A stretch of DNA of 64,000 nt from Polytrichum commune (lineage: Eukaryota > Streptophyta > Polytrichopsida > Polytrichales > Polytrichaceae). Positions 46,520 through 59,809 of the stretch are shown in pieces. Location of the stretch: contig OX485806.1 in assembly GCA_950295325.1 (NCBI GenBank), positions 13,952,001-14,016,000 on the forward strand, given 5' to 3'. Position numbers and translations under genes: made by a program. Within the stretch, counting starts at the first letter, position 1. Every line of letters begins with the position of its first letter. The notes under the pieces were generated by a model. That model searched no databases. It was not told where the DNA came from and worked only from the letters and a program-made list of their open reading frames with translations.

Positions 46520-49500
46520 TATAAGCAAATACATGATGGTGGTATTCCAAAGGAAGAGGTTGCAATTAAAAAACTTGAATGGTTTACAATTGTTTGTCGA
46601 ATACTTCATAGTACACAATTTGAGCCTCCCATAAATATGGAATCCTAGAATTAAACAACAATTATGCTCATGTGATACTTGGTCCCATGGAATGCAACCA
46701 AGGAGTTGTGTAATGTTATGCATGATTAGTATGAGATGGTTACCAAACCCAAATCAAGGTCGCAGTCACTTTCCTCATAATTTTCAAAGCTCGTGTGAAT
46801 ATCTTATTCATTATCATAGTGAAGTTACTTGTGCTCAATAAACGGTCATACAAGTCTCCCCCCCCCCCCAACAATTATACTAAGTCTTGAATGGTTATCA
46901 TATTTTGAGCACGCAATCTAGTTTTTTCTAAAGGCGTATGCTTTTGATATCCGATCTTGGAGCCAAACCAAACAATACATCACTCAAACCTACGTGTCAA
47001 ATTAAGATAAGTAATCAAATTTGGCACATCTACCTCGAGTTCAGTTTTATGATTGCATGCATGGTCTACATGATAATTTGTACAAAAGTGTCATGGTAGT
47101 TTAGCTTATCATGGGGAGTTGAAAACGCAAAGAAATGTTAAAGGTAGAAGGTTTCCACAATGTCACTTTCAACATTGAGCATAATTCAATAATTTATTAG
47201 ATTAACAAAATTTTAAATGGTTTCATTGGTATGGACAAGGGATTCCAAAGGTCCGAACCATGTCTTGTTTGGACATCGTATGCAAAAGGTATAAGCATTG
47301 GAAGTTTTACTGGTAGATGACACATAACTAACATGGGAGCTTGATGTTAAGATGGTGAGCATTCTCAAAATTAATATATACTTATTGTGCAAGAGCTTAG
47401 GGTGTTGGTTGTGAATGGGGTGGTGGTTTTGGTAACACCTATTCATATGTAATTCAACATTACAGTTGGGATAAGATAAGAGCCCATGATATAATCTAAT
47501 GAGACCCAATTGGAGTGGATTCACAAAAAAATTGGGCACCCTCATGGTACTACACCTTTTAACCTTCATATTATGGGCTAAAAGATATTGTGGGTAGAAA
47601 ATATTGTAGTCCATTGTATTTTATGTGTATGTTGAAATTTATGGTGGCTTATGGAATTATTAGATATCAATACTTGAATAATAATACTAGATTAATATTA
47701 AATTTCTTAGGTACCTTTCAAATTTTGGGTGGGTGTCTTCGAATGTAGGTGGAATTTTGGTTGGATTCAAGGTTGGTTTTTGTGTTAGGTGTTTTGTCGA
47801 TTAGATTTGCTAATGGCAGCTCTCTTTGCAGAGCGGGCAACCCAAAACTTCTCTTTGAGCATGCAAACATGCCAGTTTTTTTGGCAACGGGCATGACACA
47901 AATGTATGTCAATCGAATCCCGCGGTTGGCAGTTGCGTCGACGGCCAACAACTACATATTCAGTTTAAAGTGGGCCATTGTACTTTAAAGCTTACCAATA
48001 AAACCAATCTCAATTATTGAGTTTGCTACATTGTTGGTGGTCATCATCTAACACATTGTTGAGGTTTGCATGTTGTAGATCTATCCATCGAGGGCTCAAG
48101 TTTTGTTTTAAATGTGTAGTTTACACATCTCCACATGTCAATAAGTTAGCTCAAACTCTGAGAAAGTAAGGCTGGAGTACACGACCAAAGATTCATGGTG
48201 TATATGTAACCTCATCCCTTAGGAAGGTGAAAATGCAAGCAAAAAGAAAAAGGCTTGATAATGACCATTGTTTACAAATATCCCTTCATTCCACCGTGGA
48301 TGAATTTACATAGCCACCACAAATCCTAAGCATGTTACACTAGTGTTGGTCTGATATTGTTTTCATAGATACCATTAGCGTATCTATGAGGAGAACTTCG
48401 TTTTTTCTAATATACTCTTAGGGTGTGGATATTTGTCAGTAATTTTGTTCTCAATATTATTCGGGTCTATATACCATGCAAGAACCTTCACACCTAATGT
48501 CAATATCGTTTAGAGTATTATTGACCCAATTGATTCTCTCGTGTTGACATATCCTTCAAAAATCAATATTTCATTGGTGTTGCAATTTTGATATCCTCAT
48601 GTATGGTTTTGATGCCTTTTTGATGTTGATTGTTGATACCATGCATTCACCTATATAGCAAACCACCACTATATTGTTTTATTATTGTGGGCTACACTAA
48701 TCTTCTATAGCCCAAACTATTTCTCACAATGTGAATTAATGTGGACCACATTAATTTCCACCCCATGTTAAGTTTAGAGTAGAAATTTAACGCATGTGAT
48801 TTTTTTGGAGCTACTTCTGATGAAAGATGACTATTTGTTTAATGTAAGGTGTTGGTCAAAAGCCTCAACGAAGAGTAAAGGGAAGACCCAAGGTCTTGGA
48901 CCCACATTATTTACACCCCGTTTAGGAAATTAGAGTGGCGCACATCAATTATTTCCAAGCTAATATTCCACACTAGGTGTCGTTTATGCTAGATTCAAGT
49001 TCAAATAAACTCTCAAATCGAGCGATCCTAATGATTGCAACTATAAATTAAAACCCAAAAAATCTACATCATGGTCAAGGTCCAAGATTTGAAGTGGTGC
49101 TAATGTTGCATTACTTCCATCTTGCTAAACACTTAGGCATAGAGGACAATTCAAATTTTTACTAGAAAGAAACGACGTTTAATATGAAGGGGAGGATTGA
49201 TGTGGTCCTTCAATGTGGTCGGGAGTTTAAGTCTTTGTTGTAGTCATTCATCAATGTATGATCTAATCACCGAGCTCCGTTATTTTGAACATGCCATTGA
49301 TTTTATTTTGTCTTTAGTTCTAGATGTTTGACTTGTAGCATACCCACCCATTTGGGAGTGCTTACACGTTACACAAAATTGTATAACCTTGTGGATTTGA
49401 AATCTTTGTGGTCATAGATTTATGTATTGTAACATGTGAGTGGATTGTCTTGCATCAAACCCGATAACCCACTTGTTTAAATCTAAGTTGTTGTGGGTTC

Positions 49501-52500
49501 TTTAAAAATATCTCATCAAAGGTCACAAGCATTAAAGATAAAATTGTCCCATTCTTACCATGATGCATGCACCAAACCACCCCTAAGCAACAAGGAGAGG
49601 TGTCATTGCTAGATAAAGATGAAGATTCTTGAAGGACTAAGCCTTTCCCAAGTTGTTTGAAGTCATTGCCTATGCCTTCAACAATCACGTTAATTATGTG
49701 TGTGTCAATTTTCGAGGGGTGTGTGTGTGTTTTATATTCATATGCTTGCACCTCCCTCCCATGCCATTTATACTATCTTAGGGACCTTCCCATATACCAC
49801 CCATCTTGTCGGTTTTGATAGGTCTGGCCCTCTCCAATGTAAATGCAAATTTTTTTACCCCTCACCTATCAAATACATTGATGGGTAACATGTTGTTCTT
49901 TCCAAAATCTTGGCAAATCACAAACATCCAATGTATGTTGCATGAACCAATGGCCCTTTCTTGATTGTCATACATGTCCACAAGATTTGTATTTTTTGGG
50001 CTTTACGTGTGTGACACAAAAATTCATTTACATGGACTGAAAACTCATGGCTTTTAGGATTGTTTAAACTTATTGACTTGCAAGCATTGATGTCATATTG
50101 ACAAGTGTAACTTTAGAAGATTAAAAAAGTTAAGGTTATTTTATGGACATGTGGGAGTCACCGAAATGGAATCTTGTGGGTCCAACTTTGCAATGCCGCC
50201 AATATCCATGCATGGGCTATGTCGTGCTATTTGTAAAAAATGATGGGACATGTGATACGTGAACACAATAATCTAAAACTTGCACAAGCATAATCATGTC
50301 CAATATCCTTCTAAAGCAGGGAGGTTCTTCTTTCACACACTGAAGATATCCAGAAAATGATGGAATGCCAAAGTCAAATCATGGTTTCTCAATGAGTAGT
50401 GACTAGTGTTCTACGAATGATCTTTGTTGAATACAACTAAGTCAACTTGTGGTAGTTTCAAATTCTACATTATCCACAAGATCAAGCTAACTTCATTTGT
50501 ATATCTTGCTTCCCCCCATTTTTGGATCAAAGACCACCCTCTCTCACATTTTCACTTGTTCGTTCAACATTGCTCAAATCCTTGAGCAACAATGATTGTG
50601 GAAATGGAAGTGAGCAACATCATTGTGAAAAATGATTGCACCTTAAAATGTTAACTTGACTCCAAGTTGAGGTAACATTGTTTCTATTAGATGACCACTA
50701 TGTACAAATTTAGAACAATATGTTGATAATAATGTGACAATTTCCATCGACTCCATCTTGTTTCCATAGATTCAAATGGTTTACATGACATTGTGGTCAA
50801 ATGAGATGAAGTTATAATAATGTATGATGTGATATTACTTTTTATTGCATTCATGAAACATCCCACCTCGAAGGCCATGAGTAATGCAACTTGATATAAG
50901 GAGAATATGGTAGCACAGTTGCCAACAAAGACCAACTCTTCTTAATGAAGGCATCATATTTAGTTTGAAACATTTGCACGTTTTATGTAGAATATTAATA
51001 AGTAAATAAAAAAACCCGATGTTGCATATGACTTTATGATATGGCATGAATTTGTGCACTTCATCAGTGAGTAACATTATGCAAGGTATGCATGCTCCAT
51101 GTGGCATCAAATATTCAAGAACATTTGAGGGAATGGTTTTGACAAACTATGGTGTCATGTTGAGTTCTCAAGTAAAGATTGTCTAGAGGTTGGGGGATGA
51201 TCCAACAATGAGAGCATCGGTTGCACATTGTAGCCTTACAATGTTTAGAGTGGTTGTATTTTATTTTTCAAAATAAAAGAGAAAACAATATGAAAACTAA
51301 TGATTAGATTAACAAACACACACCTCATCATGCTTTGCAATCGTTAGTTAGTAAGTTTGATTGAAGAAATGAAAACCCTCTCACATATGAGCCAATGCAT
51401 TGTTGTGATTGACTATGCCTTGGTCAAGTGTTTGTACGAACTGCCATCATGCTATAGATGAACACGAATCACTCTCCAACTTCTCCAAGATCTCGCCATC
51501 ATATAGCTATCATCAATTTTCATCCATATGTTGTTGATGGTCATAATGCTATAAACCATGTCAACTCTTTTATTCATGAAACATCAAGTCTTGTGCTATA
51601 ATTTTGTGTTGGAGATAAATATTGTTGCTTAGAGAGGACAATCGTATGTTAGAACTTGAGCAACTATTTGGTTGAATTTCTTCTAGCAAGTGGGTAGCAA
51701 GTGCACATCCAAAAAATCATAATCACCAAAAGCCATGTTCACATGGGTCCACATCAATAGAGTTACCCAATTGTACTTGATCTAGGCTCATTCGGGTATG
51801 CATTTGTTGAATTCTTTCTTTCTTTCTTTTGGTTTCCAAGTGACATGCATTGCATTCAAAAGTGTTTAGATATATAATTTGATCACATTAGTCTCTACTC
51901 CTGATACATGTTCATAATAAATATATTGATATAGCATGTATCTTGAAAACTAGTTTTGAATAGGTGGAAATTTGATTTGGAACCAACATGTCAATCATGA
52001 ACAATATAATCTTGGACAAATCGTGAACTTATATCTCATGGTGTCCCCTATCAAAACTTGATTCATTAGCACTAGGTATTACTCCTCTCCCATGTCCAAA
52101 AGATTTAGCAAAAGGAGAAAAAACAAAGGGACCATGGTATGGCATAAGTAAAGTAATATGTGATCACAAGGTTCAAGTATTGCAATCTTATGATTGCATA
52201 AGTGCAAATAATAAGTCCTTTTGAAGATCTTTGCTCTTTATATGTGTGCCTATTCATACCATGTAAGAAGTAACATGAGTGTAGAAAGGGCTATTGTTTG
52301 AGGCATTAGTGTACATAGTAAACATAAGGGAGAGGTGTTGTTTTCTACAAGGTGTACATTTGAAAAGGCTATTAAATAATTTAAATAGAGGTAGATGTAC
52401 TAAAGGGCTCCCTAAGGTTTTGAGGAAAAAATGGGCATTTAGATGTTATTATTGCCTTAGTTTCAATGACGTGTGTTTTCAGGTTAAATTATTACAAGTT

Positions 52501-54480
52501 ACATTCTATGAATGAAAAAATGTCGAATGACTTTCTCATTGTGTAATAAAGGCCTATTTATTTCATGGTTTAAAATTTGCATATGTAGTGGAGGCATTTA
52601 TCATATTAAATTGAAATGCCAATATAAATAAATGAGTTTATTCTCTAGTCTACTATAAGTATGTATACATTTATTTTTATTCTATAAGTTTCTTGTAGAC
52701 ATGGGTTTTCTTTCATAGTCACCCACACACTTCATGTAGGTTTCAATGAAGATTCCACTCTCCTGGCTTTCAAGTTTCAAGCATCTAAGTGCTACGTACG
52801 GTGACTAATCCACTTGACAACCACCTTCCATTCTCAAGCATCCACGTGTTGCAACAACTAACCTTCTTAGGGTTGATTATTCTGTACTTGCTAGGGACAA
52901 CTATACACATGTCAATTCATGTTCACATGCAGGCGGTGCTTCCTTCTTGTGATAAACCACATTGCATAAATAAACAAATAACAATTGGAAGATTGTTGTT
53001 TTACTACTTCTAGTGTCCCCATTTCAGAAGAACTCATAGCGGGAAAAACCCCCATGTTACCTGGCATACTACCAAAATTATGTCATCCATTTTTGTTCCA
53101 CTTCACACACACCGGTGGTTTTTAAAATGGGATACTCATTACATGTGATTGAATGTGAGGCATGCAATAAAAACACATGAACTGAATATTGAAGATAACA
53201 TAAGTTCTCACTACTTCGACACCCTACTACTCAATTCTTGTAGGTTTACCATTTATTCTCAAAGGAGAGTCTTGCTTAAAGGTAGATGGTTTTAAGTGGC
53301 AAGTTTGTTATTGTTTGCTACCTTATATTACCAAGATTCGCGAGGTTCATATATTTGTGTGTTTATAAATGTCTATGGAGATGCAGTGATGCCATGATCA
53401 ATTTCATGAAGTTTTGGAGCCAATTCCAACTTGTTATGAAATACTTGAAGTGCACAAACAATTAGATGTAAGAAGGCCATATAGTTCTCCCGAATTATGT
53501 TGACCATTAAGGTTAGAATGATTAGATTATTTTGAACAAATCATGCAATTATTTTAATAACAAATAACTTTTAGACATCCCTCCTTAAAAGGACATTGAT
53601 CATTTAGTAACATAAAATGATAAAATAAGATGCAAAAATAGGTGTCAAAATAATTATGATAACCAAATCAAACCATTTAACCCTTGAATGCTTGGGTGAC
53701 CACACAGTGGTCAATTTATGGTCAAAGGGTCAAATAATCAATTTCTAAGCTTATATTAAAGATACTCCTTCCACAAGATGTTTAAGTTAGGTTACGATGC
53801 ATATTCAGATTGTTAGGATTGACCAAAAGACCTTATTTATAGATTTTACACTATTGAGAAAATTGAAATTTGATTATCTAGAATGCATTCCGAATCCTAG
53901 GGATGCTTCAATCATGTGCCTCTTGTAACTTTTTGCCTTTGCAACTTCTTACCTCCTAATGCAAGTATACTATTTCTACCATAAACACAAATTTGGATGA
54001 GATTATATGGTTACAATATATTAAGTTTCAATTTTATGTGCTTTACATTCAAAAATACATATCTAATTCAATTATAGTCCAATCAAATTAAGATTTTGAT
54101 TATAGCTTTAGCATACATTTTGCGTACTCATGTACAATCTTACTTTAGAAATTGTGCTCCTTCACGTAGACAATTTTTTTTCATATGCAACACTTTGACT
54201 TTTTGGAAATAGGCCCATGCATTTAGGGATTAAAGAGCAAAAACCTACTCACAACCAAGGTGATGAAATTCACTTAGAATAAAACAAAATGATTGGCTGT
54301 CCTTGCCTTTGGGGAGTGATTTCCAACCACCGGTGATTCATCCTCCAAAGCGAAATTCTCACTTTGACACTCACTTATGCTCAAAGTCAGGAAAAACCAG
54401 CCAATAACCAGTGGATGATCACATCCATCTACACATATCATCCACATCGACGCGTCATCCATCCACTCAGATGAGGATGG
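46520..54480. other. Eight-kilobase stretch without recognisable genes
   Basis: Open frames are all short and none shows a domain or splice structure I can support. The inverted partner of 42030-42320 lies at 48380-48665, followed by a possible degraded M2-like element (ATTGTTTTATTATTGTGGGC to about 48985). The rest appears to be aged AT-rich sequence. Confidence 0.45.
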
Positions 54481-54613
54481 AAGGAGAGCTATGGCGGGGA
54501 GTGCTCGCCGCTCTTCTCGTTGCTTCGCTCTAACTCATCTCATCAGAGCCATTTTTGATTTTGGGTTTTGTCCATTTTTCACTCTATGTCCGGACATTGT
54601 ACTTGCAGTGGTC

Positions 54614-57600
54614 ATGGCGTCTCAAATGTCGCCAATTTCCATTGCAAAAATCCATCAATTTTCAGTTCCCACGGACAACAACAGAGTGTTCGGAAGCTCC
54701 TTTGGTAGCTTCTTCTCTGGGTTAGCTACTGGGAATAGTTTGCATTTGAAGAATTCTGGATGTCGAGGCTTCCCATTGATGTTGAGCTCTCAGAGACTTA
54801 AGCGCTCAATTATCATCAAGAGTCTGGTAATGATTTTCCTGTAACCCGACATTCGACTGCTTTACTGTGCATTTCTGGGAGTTTTACAGAATTTCATTCT
54901 GGAAAAAAATTGTGATGCGAAAGTTTTAAGTGCTTTCCAGAGACATTTTCATATTTGAACTCATATGAGTCCAAGAATTTCAGAAGAACAAAAGGTCATT
55001 GAACAACGGAGATTTTCTGCCCAGTAAATTCAGTCCACATTTTATGTGGAGTGTTGCATTTTATTGTCTTATTAGCTCTCCACCCTCTTCTTTTCCTCCT
55101 CTGTTGAAGCGGAATTGAATTTTCGGGATGGAATGACATAATGCAACGTTGGATGATGTCCACCTTATGATGGGAAGCCAGTTGCAATAGAATTAAATTG
55201 AGTGCGAAGGCACTTATTACAGGTGAGAGAGTGCTTTCTCCTGCTTTTAAATCAGACGGGTTATGTGTCATAAGTAGCAATAGTCTTTGGGGACATTTCG
55301 TTGTTGAGTCGTTACAACAGCTTCCTCGATTATGGAATGTGGTCAGTGGCGAATTTATAATGTGGATATGCTAATCATCTGCTTGAATCACCTCTAACAT
55401 CCGGTCGTCCAATCCTTGATTACCTCTAGCCAGCCCTATCTCGACATCGGCATGAAGCTTGAAGGTTAATCCACACCCATCTGGAGCACACTGTCAGGAT
55501 TTCTTTGGTAAACCCTGTGCAGGGTTTAAGGGCAATGGTATGGGTAGAGGACAAAATTAGCTTGCAGGGGAAAGTACTCTTACGTAGCTGTGCATGAGAT
55601 CGTCTTGTTTTCTAAGTGTCCCATCTTACCATTTCTTGATGAACAACAGTGACATCAACTTTAGGCATAAAGGTGAACCCTGTGGAAATTCAAGGGAGGT
55701 TTTCTTTTGAGATATGCAGTGTTATCCCTGTTTTGCTCCAGATTTATGACCCTTGAGAGAAAGTCTCTTCGTCAGAAGCCTATCCTGATTTGCTTATAGT
55801 GGCTATGAAAGTGTGTTTTGGTGCATGATTGTCCTGAGATTTTGACAATGTTACAACGTTGATTTCATTTTTTCCTGCATTTGAAGGAGATTGACAGTCA
55901 TACGCTTATTACGAATGCAGGGTTCAAGTGTAGTGGGTCAAAAACCCTACACTGCAGTGATGATAGTTCCCACAGGAACAGGTGCCACCATAGGAGGATT
56001 TGCGGGCGACTCTTTGCCAGTAGCGCGGGCAATATCCTCTGTTGTTGATTGTCTTATCACACATCCGAACGTACCTTCCTCAACCTTTGCAATTTGAGGA
56101 GATTGTGATATCTAGAAGTATCTTTTGTTTCTTGATACACAAGTCTATGGGTTTGTCTATGGTTTTTTATTTTATTTTTATTCTACAATAACAGGACATT
56201 GTGCAGTTATGTAGGAATTTTGCAATGCCTATGCTGTCGTCTTAAGAGCAAGTAGCTTTCGAAAGGGGGCGGATGCCTTGTATATAAATATGCGAGTGTT
56301 TCTCAAGATTTTGAAATCAGATTATGATGTGCAGGTTCTGAATGGAGCCATGCTGTACTGGCCTATGGACAACACATTATACGTAGAAGGATATGCTCTC
56401 GATCGTTTTGCAGAAGGTGCTTGGGGTCTTCAACCAGTGCATCAAAATCGGGTATATGTTTGAATGTTAATTGACCCTTATAATCCGAGACATCAGTTTT
56501 TACAGCTAAGAGATGTTAATTACAGATCTGTGGTTCTATATATCAAATAAATTGGCATTCCATCCTCATGAATATTATTAACTCAGTGATGGGCATGCCA
56601 TTGATATTGATCATCTTCCTGTCCATTTCTTGAGCACAAGTAATTTGTCTTACGGTATTAAGGGTTTTATTTCCTGGGTTCGCATCAGGCCAAGTTTGGT
56701 TGAACTAGAACCATAACTACAGCTCTTTCTTCAGGCAATAGTATCATGTCCTATAGGACTGACACTTGATTGAAATGTTGACTGTTGACCAGGTTGGTTT
56801 GATTATGGATAAGGCCATAGAGGAAGATCTCCTTCAGAGGCACCTTCAAGTAGCAGATGCTGCACGTGCTACACTTGGGCTTCCTGTCTTGGAGTACACC
56901 GTCACAGACACGCCTTTACAGGTACCGTCTTTGCTCTCAAGATCCACATTGGTCCTCCTCTTCGAATGATTTCATGCCGGTTTAGCTTGTCTGATGTTAT
57001 TTGCATGTGTTTTATATGTGATGTGATATCTTAAAATTCATCATTCGCTCATAATTGCCTCTATCCTGTTTTCCCTCTTTGTGCTAATTATGTTCCCCTT
57101 AACCTGTTTGGTATCCCCTTCAAGAAGACACTAAACTATTCATGTTAACTAGGAAAAAAATCTACTTAAGAAAGGTTTTTTCAGGGATGCTTGTCCACCT
57201 GAGGTCGTACCCATTTAGTAAGTCTTAACAACTGGTCATGGAGGTCTTAAATTTCTACCACTTATAATTTTACTCTCACATTAAATTATAAGGTCCAGCA
57301 GGGGCAAGTGAAGTATGCAAAAGAAAGAGTATGAATAAGAGTAAGACTTTCAAGTGCTCCGTGGCTAGAAGTTAATGTATTTCTCTTGTTTGGTGGGTTC
57401 TTTCCACTTTGGTTTGTGCATCTTGTGTTGAAATATTTGGGGTCACAGTCGAATACGTGCATGTGCAAAACAAATACACCTTGTAGCCCTAATACCTCAC
57501 CATGCTCATCCTAAACGAACATCCCTTCATAAACCATCATAGCCCTACACACCTCCCTAAAAACCCACCTGAAAAGCACAAACACAACTCCCACCCGTGA

Positions 57601-59809
57601 GGGTCCAATGGCGCTGACCATTTACCACAAGACATCACCTTCGACAGGAGGCAATAGCACTTGTCTCATAGCCATGATCCTACGTAAGGATTTGTGGCTA
57701 CGACCAGGGTGAAGCATCCGTTGTTCACGCATCTCTCTCTGCATCTTTTGTTGAAATTTTTGGGTTCACAGTGGATTTTTTACAGGTAGAGAAATGGATC
57801 GATCAAAGTACAGGCACGTCGACGGGACGGCTTGGCCGTCCCGATTCTCTAATGAGGGCTGTGGAAACTCTAGTCAAGGGTGCAAGGGTGGACGCTGTCG
57901 CCGTGGTGGGAAGGTTCCCTGATGACAGTGTTGATGAATTACAGGACTACAGGCAGGGCCAGGTCAGGCAGGCCAATTAGCAGACTCAATTTGGAGATGT
58001 TTCTTTGAGCTGGATAGGCCATGTTGTTAAGGCCAGTTTTCCAGGCTGTTGGCAAACCTTGCTAATTATTGCTGCCTGATCTGTGCAGGGAGTTGACGTT
58101 TTATCAGGAGTAGAAGCTGTTATAAGTCACATGGTGGTTCGCCAATTTGAGATTCCATGTGCACATGCTCCTGCACTAGCACCTTTGCCTTTGGATGCAT
58201 CTATCTCACCTCGTTCCGCCGCAGAGGAGGCATGACTCTGTTCATCTTCAGTAAACCCAATAATTCTAATTATTTATGCTCCTCTGTGGTTTACGTTCTT
58301 GTATGATATGATTTAACAAAATTCTGATGTCAAATTTGTTTTTTAAGAATCATGTGAGCAATTAGTAGATGATATAGCAGAAGAAGATTTTTGGTTTCCA
58401 TGTTCAACTGAATTTATTCTTGTCGATCCTAAAGCAGATACCTGCTCACTCCGTTACACTAGCCACTGAAAACTTGGAAACTGAAATTGCAACAGATTGG
58501 CTACACATTTCTACCATGTGTCCTTGCTGGCCTCAGCAAGGCACCGCAGTTTGTAAGCAGAGGACAGAGGGGTGGAGCAGGGACCGTGTGGGCTAATGAT
58601 GCAGACTGCGTGGTGGTTCCCGCAAATGCATGTGGTGGAGAGGGAACTCTTGCACTTTGTCGCATGTCTGGCCGGAAGGTACTTTATCTGATGTTATGTA
58701 GACTTCTGTCTTCACCTTTGTATGTAAATTCTTATCAACTCGGGAAGTGTCGTGGTTTGTAAGGGTGGCGTGAACCCAAGGCCTTAACCATGGGTTCCCA
58801 TGGAAACTGTGAGGTTAAGCTGCCTAAGGCCGGATTATAGTGCTTGGATGGGTGACCTTCCTAGCACTTGATTTCTGGTGCACCCTACCACTGTGGTCCA
58901 TCTTGTCAAAGTGGGGGTATCTGGGTGATCAAGTTTTTTTTTTTCCAACGAACCATGGCGAACCTAGGGGCTTGCCCATTGGGGAGGTAAGGTGCAGGCT
59001 GGCTTGTCTGTTCCCGTTTAAGGTGTTCACCTTTGAAAGAAGAAAAGATATTCTTCAAGGTCCCGTTAATTCTCGTGATGTCCATTTCAGAATTGCATAC
59101 TGAATTAGACTAACTTGAAGATGATGCAACACCGTAATTCACGCCGGTGGCAACATTGGAATCATCTCTCACTCTCGTGGTTTGTTGTACATGTCAGCTG
59201 GAAGCAGCTGAGTAGAGATCCTTCAATGCATGGTGTGATCATTTAGAAGCTCTCTCTCTCTCTCTCTCGTCTGTGGTTTCCAAGTGCATTCCTTCTTTCT
59301 GAGTCTTTTTTGTGCGTGCGAGTCTCTTGCAGCCTTTGCTTATTGTAGTGGAGGAGAACGAGACGGTGCTCAATGACACACCCGAGATGCTGGGACTTGA
59401 AAATGTGGTATTCTTCTTTGAACCTTCTCCTGATTGTATTCTTTCTGTAATTCTTGTACACCTTTTAATAAAATAAGATTTTATGATATACATATCTTGC
59501 TCTTTCTAGCCAATATAGGTGTATATGTATACGATATAGGTGCTTAGGTGTACACCTATGTTCTTAGTAGAGATACTTGCAAATGTAGTTGTATGATTTT
59601 GATATGTGTTTTGGCAGGTGAGGGTGGCAAATTACTGGGAAGCTCTCGGTATCATCGCTGCTCACAAAGCAGGCATAAACCCACAAGCTTTGCGCCGAAA
59701 CGGTATTAAAAACTTACACAGGATCCAGACTCCATGTGGTAACGAAAATGGTTCTGGGTCCTTGAAGCGGCTGGAACCTGTTCCTGCGGTGATGAGCGCT
59801 GTCTGCTAG
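54614..59809 (+). CDS. Plastid-targeted DUF3326 protein, nine exons
   Basis: DUF3326 proteins are of unknown function and widespread in cyanobacteria. Exons: 54614-54826, 55921-56070, 56335-56451, 56793-56921, 57786-57962, 58089-58229, 58496-58678, 59333-59408, 59618-59809. All junctions are phase 0 except the last. The start at 54614 (MASQMSPISI) is preferred over the in-frame Met at 54491 because it opens a Ser-rich, basic, non-acidic stretch of about 70 residues typical of a plastid transit peptide. The mature part follows the family order: YTAVMIVPTGTGATIGGFAG, ITHPNVLNGAMLYWPMDNTL, WGLQPVHQNRVGLIMD, RFPDD, EAVISHMVV, FEIPCAHAPALAPLPLD, PRSAAEEIGYTFLPCVLAGL, VVVPANACGG, IVVEENETVL and AHKAGINPQAL. 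Total length is about 458 residues, near 390 after transit removal. Exon 8 is 76 nt and breaks the frame by +1 (see findings). Intron 6 is GC-AG. Confidence 0.85.
58763..59100 (+). mobile_element. 5S-rRNA-derived SINE in intron 7 of the DUF3326 gene
   Basis: Positions 58763-58885 (123 bp) align end to end with plant 5S rRNA: GGGT at the start, TGGGTTCCCAT, GAGGTTAAGCTGCCTAAGG (A box), GGATGGGTGACC (perfect C box) and GGTGCACCC at the end. An unrelated tail of about 215 bp follows, and a tail-only copy exists at 42640-42830. The combination of a 5S head with an internal pol III promoter and a common tail defines a 5S-derived SINE. No A-rich 3' end is seen. Confidence 0.75.

Noticed and set aside
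58763-58885. A functional 5S rRNA gene
   Set aside because: It lies singly in an intron, differs from 5S rRNA in the internal element and elsewhere, has no T-run terminator directly after it, and is followed by a tail found elsewhere, so a SINE explains it better.
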